This document shows, in pieces, positions 35,780 to 44,791 of a DNA stretch of 64,000 nucleotides; the first letter of the stretch is position 1, and each line of letters opens with the position of its first letter. The notes beneath the pieces are model-generated. The model ran no database searches. It was not told the DNA's origin and saw nothing but the letters and a program-made list of their open reading frames with translations. The stretch comes from Burkholderiales bacterium (lineage in GTDB: Bacteria > Pseudomonadota > Gammaproteobacteria > Burkholderiales > Casimicrobiaceae). The DNA is taken from NCBI GenBank assembly GCA_025354165.1, contig JANXNI010000035.1:1-64000 (forward strand). Direction: 5' to 3'. The translations under genes and the position numbers were made by a program.

Positions 35780-36382
35780 TTAGCGCTTGGCTGCTTTGGG
35801 TTTGGCGGGTTTTTTCTCTTCGGGATGCACGAACCCGATAGGTCGTTTGACGGGTGTGGTCGAGACAGGATTAGCCAGCTCCCGCATCGCTGTCAGGATA
35901 CCCACAATTGCCTGATCGTGGCTTTCGAGCTTGCGCTCGAGCGCATCAAGCTGATGCGCCATCGCCTTGTTTGCCGACAACACCGCACGCAGGCGCACGA
36001 ATGCACGCACCACGCTGATGTTTACCGCAATGGCGTGGCTACTGTTCAAGACCGAGGAGAGCATCGCCACGCCCTGTTCGGTGAACGCGTAGGGCGCATA
36101 ACGACGACCGCCACGCCCACCACTACCGGCGCCAGCAATGTTTGAGGTCACAGTTTGTGACCTCAAAGCCTCCCACTCCGTCGCATCAAGCTGAAACATA
36201 AAGTCTGCTGGAAATCGATCCAGATTTCGCTTGACCGCCTGCACCAGCACTTTGGTTTCAACGCCGTAGAGATCAGCAAGATCGGCGTCGATTAAAACCT
36301 TCTCGCCCCGGATCACGACAATGTGCGCGGTCACCCGCTCGACGGGCACAGTAGGGGTGACTGGCGCATTCGATAATTTCAT
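35780..36382 (-). CDS. ORF6N domain-containing DNA-binding protein
   Basis: A 200-aa protein. Residues about 15-100 are an ORF6N domain (HIVVIRGEKVLIDADLADLYGVETKVLVQAVKRNLDRFPADFMFQL and a RYAPYAFTEQGVAMLSSVL block). A coiled-coil-like stretch follows (VRLRAVLSANKAMAHQLDALERKLESHDQAIVGIL) and a Lys/Pro-rich tail. ORF6N/KilA-N-type proteins occur in phages and as scattered chromosomal genes, and probably bind DNA; exact function is unknown. It sits among toxin-antitoxin genes, which suggests acquisition with them. Confidence 0.87.
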   Translation of the reverse strand: MKLSNAPVTPTVPVERVTAHIVVIRGEKVLIDADLADLYGVETKVLVQAVKRNLDRFPADFMFQLDATEWEALRSQTVTSNIAGAGSGGRGGRRYAPYAFTEQGVAMLSSVLNSSHAIAVNISVVRAFVRLRAVLSANKAMAHQLDALERKLESHDQAIVGILTAMRELANPVSTTPVKRPIGFVHPEEKKPAKPKAAKR

Positions 36383-36565
36383 TCATCAAGAATACACGGC
36401 GCACATGGGCATCGACAACGTTCGCATGCTCAATCTGTGTGCCGAGGAGCGCCAGGGTTCTGGATTCCCGGCTGCGCCGAAAGTGACGGCGAGAGTTGGT
36501 AACGGGGTGGCTGCGACGGGAGACTTAAACACCTCTGGCTGGTAGTGCAGCCGACTGCGGTCAAG

Positions 36566-37060
36566 TCAGATCGCTACCGATCCGAGCGGAAGATACAAAG
36601 TCATTGCGCTGTCTGCGCACGTCGTAAATCCGTAGTGCTGATAGAAGCGCTTCGCGTCTTCGCTTTTGGCGTCGACGATCAATGCGAATGCCGCTACTTG
36701 TTCTTTCGCCATCAGGCATCGGTCGACCGCGCAGCCGATGAGTAGTTTGCCGATGCCTTGACCGTGATGGGCGGCGCTGCTGGCGAGTCGTCCCATGCGG
36801 AAGCAGGGCACGGGATAACGCGGCAGTTTTTTGCGGTCGGCCTCGGAGAGTTCGGTGCAATCCACTTGCGCGGCGCTTAGCGTGTAGTAGCCCAAGATCG
36901 CTTGCGGCGCTGCAGTGTCGACGAGCACACGCACGACGGTGACGCCCTTTTTGCTTTGCTGCGCGGCGAAGCGATGCAGGTATTCGTCCAGTTCGACGAC
37001 ACCGCAACTGAAGCCTGCTCGATCATGTTTCAGCGGATCGAGCGCTTGCTCTTCAATCAC
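36566..37060 (-). CDS. GNAT-family acetyltransferase toxin (TacT-like)
   Basis: A 164-aa GNAT enzyme. LDPLKHDRAGFSCGVVELDEYLHRFAAQQSKKGVTVV and the acetyl-CoA-binding loop HHGQGIGKLLI are followed by RFYQHYGF near residue 140 with the catalytic Tyr expected for TacT. TacT-type toxins acetylate aminoacyl-tRNAs and stop translation. The start is GTG at 37060, 14 bp after the antitoxin gene. The DUF1778 partner supports a toxin-antitoxin role rather than a metabolic acetyltransferase. Confidence 0.87.
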   Translation of the reverse strand: MIEEQALDPLKHDRAGFSCGVVELDEYLHRFAAQQSKKGVTVVRVLVDTAAPQAILGYYTLSAAQVDCTELSEADRKKLPRYPVPCFRMGRLASSAAHHGQGIGKLLIGCAVDRCLMAKEQVAAFALIVDAKSEDAKRFYQHYGFTTCADSAMTLYLPLGSVAI

Positions 37061-37074
37061 GTACGGTCGCGCTT

Positions 37075-37344
37075 TCAGGCGCGTTTGATTTTGCGCGCGG
37101 CAGTCAGCGCGCTTTTCAACGCAGCGTTAGGCGAAAACGGACGGTCGAGCGCCGCGGTGAATGCCTGAAAGTCACAGGGCGAGAGGCTGGCGCGAAATTC
37201 GCAATCCAGCAGCACATGCGCCTTTTCTATGGCGGCCGCACGAACAAATTCGGCCGTCGTCATGCCCACCAACGCCGCAGCGCGCGACACGATGCCCATT
37301 TCCTCGGCGTCCATTTTTAGGTCGAATCTGGCAACGGCAGTCAT
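37075..37344 (-). CDS. DUF1778-family antitoxin (TacA-like)
   Basis: An 89-aa protein. The N-terminal ribbon-helix-helix region (ARFDLKMDAEEMGIVSRAAALVGMTTAEFVRAAAIEKAHVLL) should bind the operator, and the C-terminal part (CDFQAFTAALDRPFSPNAALKSAL) should wrap the GNAT toxin, as in TacA. It precedes the toxin gene in the usual order. AAGGAT upstream can serve as ribosome site. Confidence 0.88.
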   Translation of the reverse strand: MTAVARFDLKMDAEEMGIVSRAAALVGMTTAEFVRAAAIEKAHVLLDCEFRASLSPCDFQAFTAALDRPFSPNAALKSALTAARKIKRA

Positions 37345-37379
37345 GATTTGTATCCTTGTTGATACGGTACTTTACCGGA

Positions 37380-37397
37380 CGCTACGGTTCTGTAGCG
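37380..37397. promoter_or_regulatory. inverted repeat upstream of the DUF1778/GNAT genes
   Basis: CGCTAC and GTAGCG arms around a 6-bp centre, 36 bp before the antitoxin ATG. Autoregulation by the antitoxin is expected for this family, so this is a reasonable operator candidate. Confidence 0.4.
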
Positions 37398-37470
37398 TTA
37401 GATGACGGCGTGCTTTCGTGATGTAACGCGGGAGTGGGCTGGCAGCCCGACGACCACCCAACAACCAAAC

Positions 37471-37632
37471 CTAGTTCAGCAACCCCGAAAGGTGCGCCTC
37501 AATCGCGGCCGGGTCGGTGCGTTGCGCGTTGGTGCCTAGCGCGCCTGTGACGAGCGCGGTGCCGCGCAGACCGAGGCGGTAGCGCACGATGAGCAGGCCG
37601 TCGGTGGTGGCGTAAATGATTTCATTTTCGTG
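37471..37632 (-). pseudogene. orphan fragment of a dockerin-like C-terminal domain
   Basis: On the minus strand an open stretch ends at TAG 37471 and encodes YATTDGLLIVRYRLGLRGTA then LVTGALGTNAQRTDP, IEAHLSGLLN. It closely matches the first dockerin-like repeat of the protein at 37873 (LLIRYLFGLRGSALTDGALGT). The sequence to its right, 37633-37872, does not continue the protein and shows nothing else recognisable, so this is a truncated relic. Confidence 0.72.
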
Positions 37633-37872
37633 CGAGCCCCGTTCATCCGCTTTTCCGTGAAAGCCTTATTTGATATGGGACGAGAGCGATTTACTGGCAA
37701 AGTCGATAAACGCTGTTTTATGCAGTTATCCCAGGTGTGATGGCGCTTTCAGCGAAAAGCGGCTACGCGATGCAACGCTCAAAAACCTGTTGAATCCGGT
37801 ATCCCGCGTGGCATGTGATGCCGAGTGCCGTAACGCGAGACGTTTAGATGGAAACCCCAGTCCGACTAACGC

Positions 37873-38823
37873 CTACGGTTTCAGGGCGTCAATGGCCGCT
37901 GCAACATCAACGTCGCTTCGCGCCGAGTTTTTTGCACCTGCTGTCAATGCTGGGCCAGACAATCCTAGCAATCGCCGCAAGATCATGAGCCCGTCCGTGG
38001 TTGCCAAAACGCTTGCGTCGTTATCGACGTCAAAGCTCATCAAGTTGGCGGCGATGTGCGCTTCGATTTGTGCGGCGGATCGCTGCGGCGCAGTGCCGAG
38101 TGCGCCATCAGTCAACGCTGACCCGCGCAAGCCAAACAAATAACGTATCAGCAGCACGCCGTCTGTCGCTGCTGAGTACTGGGTGGCTGCGTCGCTATCG
38201 TCGATATTCAGGATTGGCAACTCGGGCAGCGGCGTGTCAAACGTTTGTCCCGCTCGAACCAATCGGACGGCGCCGGTGGTGTCTGACTTCGAACCCGTGT
38301 TGGAGCTTCCGTCTCCGAACAGCACAAACCATGCGAGCGAAGTCTCCCCGGCCGCCGTGGTGCTCGTCCAGGCCAACCCACCCGCCCTACCCGGAAAAAC
38401 AGTGCTATTGATCGCGGGGAAGGCACAGCTGTCGTCGACGAGGCTTTCGAGCTCTTTCCGGTTAGGCAGACGCCAGTCGCTGTATCCAGCGAACGCGCTG
38501 TTTTTTGCGGCGGCGAGCGCGTTTGGCCAACTTACGTCGAGCGCAGTGCCCGTGGCACAGGCAGCGTCAGACAAACCGTCCTGGCATTGCTTCCACATCA
38601 AGCCGGTTGGATTGTGCGTAACGGTGCCATCGATGTTGACGGTGAAATCGGACGTAGGCGTGGCGCTCGGGAGGATGTCGCCACGGCAAGAGGCATGCGC
38701 CTGAAGCGACGCGAATGCAACAAGAACTGCCATCGTGCTCAACCCAGCGTTGCGCAGCGTGAAGCGACGCGAGCACGAGTTCAAAGCGTTCACGGATTTC
38801 GGGGCGAAAAGTTCTGTAAACAT
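37873..38823 (-). CDS. secreted DUF1566 (Lcl-type) protein with dockerin-like tail
   Basis: A 316-aa protein. A signal peptide lies near residues 20-45 (LSTMAVLVAFASLQAHA). The DUF1566/Lcl C-terminal-type domain follows (GTVTHNPTGLMWKQCQDG, GYSDWRLPNRKELESLVD, FPGRAGGLAWTSTT, AVRLVRAG). Two dockerin-like repeats close it: DGVLLIRYLFGLRGSAL and DGLMILRRLLGLSGPAL, each preceded by a D-rich loop (NIDDSDA, DVDNDAS). The ATG at 38823 overlaps the stop of the upstream DUF1566 gene (TGATG) and follows GGAGCGA. Function unknown; probably cell-surface or secreted. Confidence 0.8.
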   Translation of the reverse strand: MFTELFAPKSVNALNSCSRRFTLRNAGLSTMAVLVAFASLQAHASCRGDILPSATPTSDFTVNIDGTVTHNPTGLMWKQCQDGLSDAACATGTALDVSWPNALAAAKNSAFAGYSDWRLPNRKELESLVDDSCAFPAINSTVFPGRAGGLAWTSTTAAGETSLAWFVLFGDGSSNTGSKSDTTGAVRLVRAGQTFDTPLPELPILNIDDSDAATQYSAATDGVLLIRYLFGLRGSALTDGALGTAPQRSAAQIEAHIAANLMSFDVDNDASVLATTDGLMILRRLLGLSGPALTAGAKNSARSDVDVAAAIDALKP

Positions 38824-39659
38824 CACATCGCTCCTCGGACGAGTATCGCCGTGAATAAAGATGTTTTCAGTTGTTTGCCCGTGTATCCAAAATAAAACCA
38901 CAGCATTCGGACTTTTGAAGTATCGAAGGCATCTGTCGTGTTGGTCCAGAAATAAACGTCAGCGTTTGTGTTGGGAAAATACGCAGCATCTATCGACGCG
39001 GCCGACGGATCGGTGATGCCCGAATGCACAAGTGTGCGTAGCTCACGTATCGTCGGCAAACGCCAGTCGGTAGCGCCACACACTCCGCCCGATGCGTTCA
39101 CTGCGGCTACATAATTTTCGGTGTTGCACAGGCCGTTGTAAGGCGCTGCATCGAGGCTGCCACCACAGGTAGAGGTGAAGCCTACCAAACCTGGGTTACT
39201 GCCGTTCGTTGCGCTGTTGGTGGAATACCAGGTGTAGTAGTGCGATTTGTTGCGCAAACCGCTCGTGGTTTTGACTTCCCACGTCAGGCCAGTGACGTTG
39301 TCTTTGGTGCAGGCCCAATCGGATGGGTTCGCGCCGAGCGCGGCGGTCGCCGCCAGTGTGCTGCCGTTGTTGGCAATTTTTGTGTAGTCAAACCCTGCAC
39401 TTCCTGCGCCCACTTTTGTGAGTTGACTGGCAAGGGCTGCAGCATCTCGCCCGTAGCGCGCGTCTTGCCGCGGGTTGACGCCTGAGTCGCCGCCGACTGC
39501 TGCGCTGCACGTCACAGGAGCGTTGTTCGCGTCGTAGCACTGCGTCACTCCGCTGTCGTTCAGCGAGGCCGCGTTTGCAGCGGAAAAGAACGGAGCGATC
39601 AGGACTGAAGCAAAAAAACCAAGGCGATGATCTGATCGGGACGTGGAGGTATCAGTCAT
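38823..39659 (-). CDS. secreted DUF1566 (Lcl-type) protein
   Basis: A 278-aa protein with a short signal peptide (GFFASVLIAPFFSAANAAS) and a DUF1566 domain: WACTKDNVTGLTWEVKTTSGLRN, then CGATDWRLPTIRELRTLVHSG and YFPNTNADVYFWTNT. The family occurs in lipoproteins and surface proteins and is often linked to adhesion or fibrous structures. It lacks the dockerin-like tail of its downstream neighbour and overlaps it by 1 bp, so both are made from one transcript and may work together. Confidence 0.8.
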   Translation of the reverse strand: MTDTSTSRSDHRLGFFASVLIAPFFSAANAASLNDSGVTQCYDANNAPVTCSAAVGGDSGVNPRQDARYGRDAAALASQLTKVGAGSAGFDYTKIANNGSTLAATAALGANPSDWACTKDNVTGLTWEVKTTSGLRNKSHYYTWYSTNSATNGSNPGLVGFTSTCGGSLDAAPYNGLCNTENYVAAVNASGGVCGATDWRLPTIRELRTLVHSGITDPSAASIDAAYFPNTNADVYFWTNTTDAFDTSKVRMLWFYFGYTGKQLKTSLFTAILVRGAM

Positions 39660-39782
39660 GAGCTCAACATTTCAATACGCAGCCAAATGGCGATGCGGAA
39701 GGATATGCGCAGTCGAACACGTTCGTTGAACATTCGCAAAAAAAAACCGCCAGAGCGCTTTTTCTAGCCGTCGCCTAAATGG

Positions 39783-40130
39783 CTAGCAAATCGTTTTCGC
39801 TCGAAATTGCTTAATCGCGGCGTCATCGGTCACGAGCGTTGCGTCTTCGATGATCGCTTGAGCGGCGAGCATGCGGTCGAATGGATCGCGATGTTCGGCT
39901 TCGCATATTCCAGCGGTCACCGCATGTTGATAAGTGATGGTCGGATGCGCAAAGCCGTCGGGGGCGATGAGGTCGCCAAAGTTTGTCACCGCGTGTTCTG
40001 CGCCGGGCAGTTTGCCGATGCGATGCTTGGTCGCAATTTCCCAAGCGGAGGCCGCGTTGATGCGTACAACGTTGTTCTCGACACTCGTTTCGTTCACTGC
40101 TTCTTCGATGGCCGCAGAGCTTTCCTCCAC
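39783..40130 (-). pseudogene. VapC-like PIN toxin, 5' end damaged
   Basis: The 115-aa frame covers most of a PIN domain: INAASAWEIATKHRIGKLPGA, DPFDRMLAAQAIIEDATLVTDD and a C-terminal tail. The usual start LLLDTHALLWW with the first catalytic Asp is absent. In the region 40131-40175 a shifted frame reads LRLHARALHW, which looks like that N-terminus after mutation and a frameshift. The toxin is therefore probably inactive, and no antitoxin gene is recognisable upstream. Confidence 0.65.
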
Positions 40131-40799
40131 CCCAGTGCAGAGCGCGGGCGTGAAGGCGCAGCGTCGTCAGCGATCGTTAGTCCGGAAGTGTCATCTGCAA
40201 CCCAATTTTACTTAGTAACTCATTGGTTGAAACGACCGCTACATTCGGGATTGAACACGATTTAATAGACAAGTCGACTTTTGGCAAAAATAGCAGATAG
40301 CCCTTTTGCAGTGGTCGTTGTGGTCAATAGTTGATTGTGAGTTTGCTTGGAAAATTAACGTGATCGCCTTCGTTCCACGGCGTCGAGTGCGGAGTCGCGC
40401 CGACTTCACGCGTTCGGCAACGCTGCAGTTCGGGTGCTTCGATTAGCGCAATTGACACTGCCGGGGCGAGAATCGCAACTTCGCGTGACTCGGTTGAAAA
40501 CACTGCCCGAGCGCCCCGCGCCATGAAAGAATCGCACGAGCGGGACATTGCTATCCGATTTCCTCTTTTGTGGCCGTCGTGGTGATTCGCGGGATATTTT
40601 CAAAATCGAAAGCGTCTGCCGCTGCGCTGTCGATACCTCATCTGTCAGCAGCGCCGCTGTCGATTGCTAACCTCCTGCCGGAAGGCGTGAGAGCGAAGAA
40701 TGTCACGTGCCGAGTCAATCTGGAGAGGCTCGCATCACCACTTGACTGCTACGTGCGATTTGTAGGCAAACTATTCAACACAGAATCAAGGGGACCAGC
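40131..40799. other. intergenic stretch without recognisable gene
   Basis: 669 bp. Apart from the frameshifted PIN N-terminus at 40131-40175, no frame here looks like a known protein. A 74-aa minus-strand frame (40324-40548) has no family features. Confidence 0.5.
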
Positions 40800-43700
40800 A
40801 TGACACGTGTGAAACAACAGGCATCCGGCGTTGGCTTGGCGGCGACATTTGCCCCGAAGTTTCCCGACGCGCCGCGCGTGTTTTCGACGATGAAGGCTCG
40901 GGCGTACGATCTTGTCAGCGGGTCGCTTAGTGTGTGCGCTGGGATGTTTGTCGATTCGCCACGCATTCAAGAAACCATCAGCGCCGCCAGCTTGTCGGGC
41001 CGAGCCGATTGCGCGTTCGCCGTCGGTACTGCCATGATCAACGAGGTTGCAAGTGCAACCACCGGAGACGCAGCTGCATTGGCTATCGATCGGAAACCAC
41101 CGGCCTTTTGCAAGGTTCGCAACGGGACCGTTGGCATGATTTGTTTCCTCGTTAGCCTCGCCTCAGCCGGTTGGGTTTCTGCGGCCACCTTCAATGTGAA
41201 CACGCTTAGCGACACGCACGCGGTCAACCCGAGCGCGGGAACAGGACTGGATAGCACCGGCAAAATTTCGTTGCGCTCCGCTCTCGAGGTGGTGGAAAGC
41301 ATCGGCGGGACGCAGACGATCAATCTTCCAGCCGGAACCTACAACCTTTCGCTGGGTACTATCACGTTTGGGGACGTGGCCCAAAACGTATCCATTGCGG
41401 GAGCCAGTGCCGCGACCACAATTGTCAACATGACGACAACCGCGCAAAACCGCATCTTCCTGATCGGTACGACGGGGACGCTGCCCAACGTCCACACAAC
41501 AATCAGCAATGTGCAGTTTACGGGCGGCAAGCTTACGGGAGACAACTATGGCGGGGGAGCCATAATTGCTGGCGGCCCGAGCAATAGCCTCACGCTGACT
41601 AACTGCATCTTTCAAAATGACACGATCGCCGCAGCGGTAGCCGGTGCTCCCGGAGGCGGTGCGGTGCGTTACAACGGCGGCGGGTCGCTCACGATCACTG
41701 GCAGCGTATTCAACAACAATACCAACCCGCTTTCAGCCGGCGGCGCCGTAGATTATTTTTTTGAGAACCTGGTCGGTATCGGGAACGGCGTCGTCACGAT
41801 TACAAATTCGACCTTCACGAATAATGGTGTAATGGCGACGGGTGCGACCGGTGGCGCCGTCAATATCGCGGCGCAGGGCCGCATCACGGCCGGTGTTACT
41901 TTCACCGTTTCCGTCTTGCGAAATACCTTCAGTGGCAACTCCGCGAGTGGCAGTTCGGGCACCGGCGGCGCGATTTCGGTGACGAACAGCTTTGATGTCG
42001 GCAATACGGCGCAGTTCAACTACAACCGTATCTTCGCCAATACCTCGAATGCCGCTCCGAGTGCGATGGCCGTATCCGGCGGGAGCCAGGGCAACGTCGA
42101 CGCGACGGACAACTGGTGGGGCGTGAATACCGGCCCCGGCACCACCGCAGCGAAATTAGGGGCCGGAGGTGGCACTTTTAGTCTCGGCACCTGGCTGCAG
42201 CTTCGCAATAGCGCGAGCCCAACTTCCAGCAGTATTGGCAACACATCAACGGTCACTGCCGACATTCTCGGACGAAATTCGGGTGGCGCTATCGCAGCAT
42301 CAAACCTGGCCGGACTGCCTTCGTTTCCTGCTGCCGGCAGCGCATTCAGCAACCCGCAAAAGGGCACGATTCCGGGCGGGTCAGTGCAATTTGTCGGCGG
42401 CGTGGCTAGTGTTGCCTTCACTGGAACTAGCCTTGGTTCGGGCGGCGTCGATGCCACCGCCGACAGTCAGACTCTGACCGCAGCGATCACGATCACGAAG
42501 GCAAACACCACTACTACGATCACCAACGCAGCGGCACTTGCCACGGCGACGGCGGTTGGCCAAAGCTATCCGGTGGCGGCTAGTGTGTCGACCGCAAGCG
42601 GTACGCCAAGTGGAAGCATCAACGTTAGTGACGGCTCGGTCGCCTGTACGATCACATTGCCAGCGACAAGTTGCAATCTGACCAGCACTACGGCAGGCAA
42701 CAAAACGGTCACGGCAACGTATTCTGGTGACGGCAATTACAACGGAAGCTCAACGACCAATTCGCATGTGGTCTATTCCCCTGCGAACTTGTCGATTACC
42801 AAGTCGCACACCGGCAACTTCACACAAGGGACTACCGGAATCTGGAACCTGTTGGTGCAGAACAATGCTTCGGTCGCGTCCGCGACGACCGTTGGCGCCG
42901 TCACCGTGATCGACACGCTGCCTGCAGGTTACACAGTCTCCTCCGCCTCGGGAACCAACTGGACCTGCACGCCTGTCACCCAGACGGTGACCTGCAGCTC
43001 ATCGCAGGTGATTGTCGGCAATGGCGGGCAGTTCTCGATCATTCAATTGGTGGTCAACATCCCTGCGAATTCGCCGACCAGCGTTACCAACAACGCCAAA
43101 GCATTTGGCGGTGGCGATACGACGCATACCAGCGCCGCAACCGGGGCGGCGGGCTCCGAAACCGTCACGGTGATCCAGGCTCCGGCAACCATTCAGCTTA
43201 CTGCCGGCAACAACCAGAGCGTCGCAGTGACCGCGGCGTTCCCGACCAACCTGTCGGTCACTGTTCTCGACGCAGGGAACGCGCCGATCAGCGGACGGAG
43301 CACAACGTTCACGGCTCCCGCCAGCGGTGCCAGCGGCACGTTCGCAAACAGCAGCAACACGCTGACCACAGTGACGAACGCCTCCGGGGTGGCAACGGCG
43401 GGCGTGTTTACTGCGAACGCAATTGGCGGAGGGCCGTACAACGTTAGCGTCACGGCCGGCTCCGCTCCGCAAGCGACGTTCAATCTGACAAACGTTGCAC
43501 CGCCGACGGTCGCCGTATCCAAGCTCGTCTCCGTTGACAACGGCGCAACCTACAGCGCCAGTTCCAGCGCGCCTCCGGGTACGAGCCTCATTTACAAACT
43601 CATCGCCAGCAACTCCGTCACAGCATTAGCGAGCCAGGTCCAGTTCAGCGATGTGTTGCCTGCTGGCGTAACAATAGTGTCTGGCAGCGGGAAATTCGCG

Positions 43701-44603
43701 ACCGCTACAGCGACAACTTATGCGGCGGCGACCAGTTTGACCGAAGGCTCTGGTGGTTACACGGCTGGCGCAGGCAGCGTTGCCTACAACCCGGGAGGAG
43801 CCACTGGCACTGTGGCCGCGAGCGGCGCGCTCGTGCTGTTCTTCAAAGTAACGATCAACAACGCGACCACCGGTACGCTAACGAATAACGTCAGCGTCAA
43901 CTACAACGATGCGATTGGCAATGCGCAGACGGCTGCGACCGGAAGTGCCGCGGTGACGGTGCAGAAGGCGAACCAGACGCTTACCTTCGGCGCCCCACCG
44001 GGAGCGCCGTTCCCGGTCGACAGCACGGCTACGGTCGTAGCCAGCAGTGCGAATCCGAACTCCGGCAACGCGATCACTTATTCGAGCCTCACGACTGTCG
44101 TATGCAGCGTCAACAGCGTGAGCGGTTTGGTCGCCGGGGTCAGCATCGGCGCGTGCACGATCGCAGCCAACCAACTGGGCAATTCGGCGTACAACGACGC
44201 GGCGCAAGTCACGCAGAGCTTCGCCGTTAGCGCAGCCTGCGATCTGGATATCAACGGCGACAGTGGTATCAACGCCGATAAAGACGGCGTGCTGCTGACT
44301 CGCTATTTGCTGGGTTTCCGCGGCGCATCGCTGATTGCCAATGTGCCACTCGGCGCGGGTCGTGCAGACGCGCAGGCGGTGGAAAATTTCATTGGCAGCG
44401 GCTCGCAGTACGACGTGTTCGGCCGCGTGGTTCTAGCGCCAACTGCGCACCGTGATGGTGTGGTGTTGATTCGGATCATGCTCGGTGTGCCGGATGCTTC
44501 GCTGCTCGGTGGAATGACGGTGCCCGCAGGCGCTACGTACACGCAAGGTGCAACCGTTCGAGCTAATGTGAATCGGCGGTGCGGCACGAGCTTTTTGCCG
44601 TAG
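40800..44603 (+). CDS. large secreted beta-helix/Ig-like/DUF11 protein with two-cysteine dockerin-like tail
   Basis: 1267 aa. After a leader ending at a hydrophobic segment (ICFLVSLASAGWVSAATF, residues about 114-131) comes a parallel beta-helix region (about 130-480: GKISLRSALEVVESIGGTQTI, repeated NCIF/VFNNN/STFTNN turns). An Ig-like repeat follows (about 565-650), then DUF11 (SPANLSITKSHTGNF, DTLPAGYTV), an invasin-like segment, a second DUF11 (SDVLPAGVTIVSG) and a further Ig/MBG-like domain (FGAPPGAPFPVDSTATV). It ends in a dockerin-like module (CDLDINGDSG...DGVLLTRYLLGFRG...DGVVLIRIMLGVPD...CGTSFLP). ATG 40800 follows AAGGGGA. If correct, the signal-like helix is about 113 residues in, which is odd; an ATG at 41136 is possible. 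Probably an adhesin. Confidence 0.85.
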   Translation: MTRVKQQASGVGLAATFAPKFPDAPRVFSTMKARAYDLVSGSLSVCAGMFVDSPRIQETISAASLSGRADCAFAVGTAMINEVASATTGDAAALAIDRKPPAFCKVRNGTVGMICFLVSLASAGWVSAATFNVNTLSDTHAVNPSAGTGLDSTGKISLRSALEVVESIGGTQTINLPAGTYNLSLGTITFGDVAQNVSIAGASAATTIVNMTTTAQNRIFLIGTTGTLPNVHTTISNVQFTGGKLTGDNYGGGAIIAGGPSNSLTLTNCIFQNDTIAAAVAGAPGGGAVRYNGGGSLTITGSVFNNNTNPLSAGGAVDYFFENLVGIGNGVVTITNSTFTNNGVMATGATGGAVNIAAQGRITAGVTFTVSVLRNTFSGNSASGSSGTGGAISVTNSFDVGNTAQFNYNRIFANTSNAAPSAMAVSGGSQGNVDATDNWWGVNTGPGTTAAKLGAGGGTFSLGTWLQLRNSASPTSSSIGNTSTVTADILGRNSGGAIAASNLAGLPSFPAAGSAFSNPQKGTIPGGSVQFVGGVASVAFTGTSLGSGGVDATADSQTLTAAITITKANTTTTITNAAALATATAVGQSYPVAASVSTASGTPSGSINVSDGSVACTITLPATSCNLTSTTAGNKTVTATYSGDGNYNGSSTTNSHVVYSPANLSITKSHTGNFTQGTTGIWNLLVQNNASVASATTVGAVTVIDTLPAGYTVSSASGTNWTCTPVTQTVTCSSSQVIVGNGGQFSIIQLVVNIPANSPTSVTNNAKAFGGGDTTHTSAATGAAGSETVTVIQAPATIQLTAGNNQSVAVTAAFPTNLSVTVLDAGNAPISGRSTTFTAPASGASGTFANSSNTLTTVTNASGVATAGVFTANAIGGGPYNVSVTAGSAPQATFNLTNVAPPTVAVSKLVSVDNGATYSASSSAPPGTSLIYKLIASNSVTALASQVQFSDVLPAGVTIVSGSGKFATATATTYAAATSLTEGSGGYTAGAGSVAYNPGGATGTVAASGALVLFFKVTINNATTGTLTNNVSVNYNDAIGNAQTAATGSAAVTVQKANQTLTFGAPPGAPFPVDSTATVVASSANPNSGNAITYSSLTTVVCSVNSVSGLVAGVSIGACTIAANQLGNSAYNDAAQVTQSFAVSAACDLDINGDSGINADKDGVLLTRYLLGFRGASLIANVPLGAGRADAQAVENFIGSGSQYDVFGRVVLAPTAHRDGVVLIRIMLGVPDASLLGGMTVPAGATYTQGATVRANVNRRCGTSFLP

Positions 44604-44791
44604 TGCGAGGTATCTCGGTGGTGCTCTGAGAGAAGCCGCTAAATGGTGAATTCGGTGAGTTGCAAGTCAGCGCAGTCGTTGCAGCTGCGCTGCATATCCC
44701 ACCTGAACACGTAGTGACAATCGTCGATCGGACGTCTACACTTTGCCAGCCGCTATGGTGCAGCCAAAAAAGTACAGATTCGGAGGGGACA

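Noticed and set aside
40324-40548. 74-aa minus-strand open frame
   Set aside because: No recognisable motif and no good start; left as intergenic.
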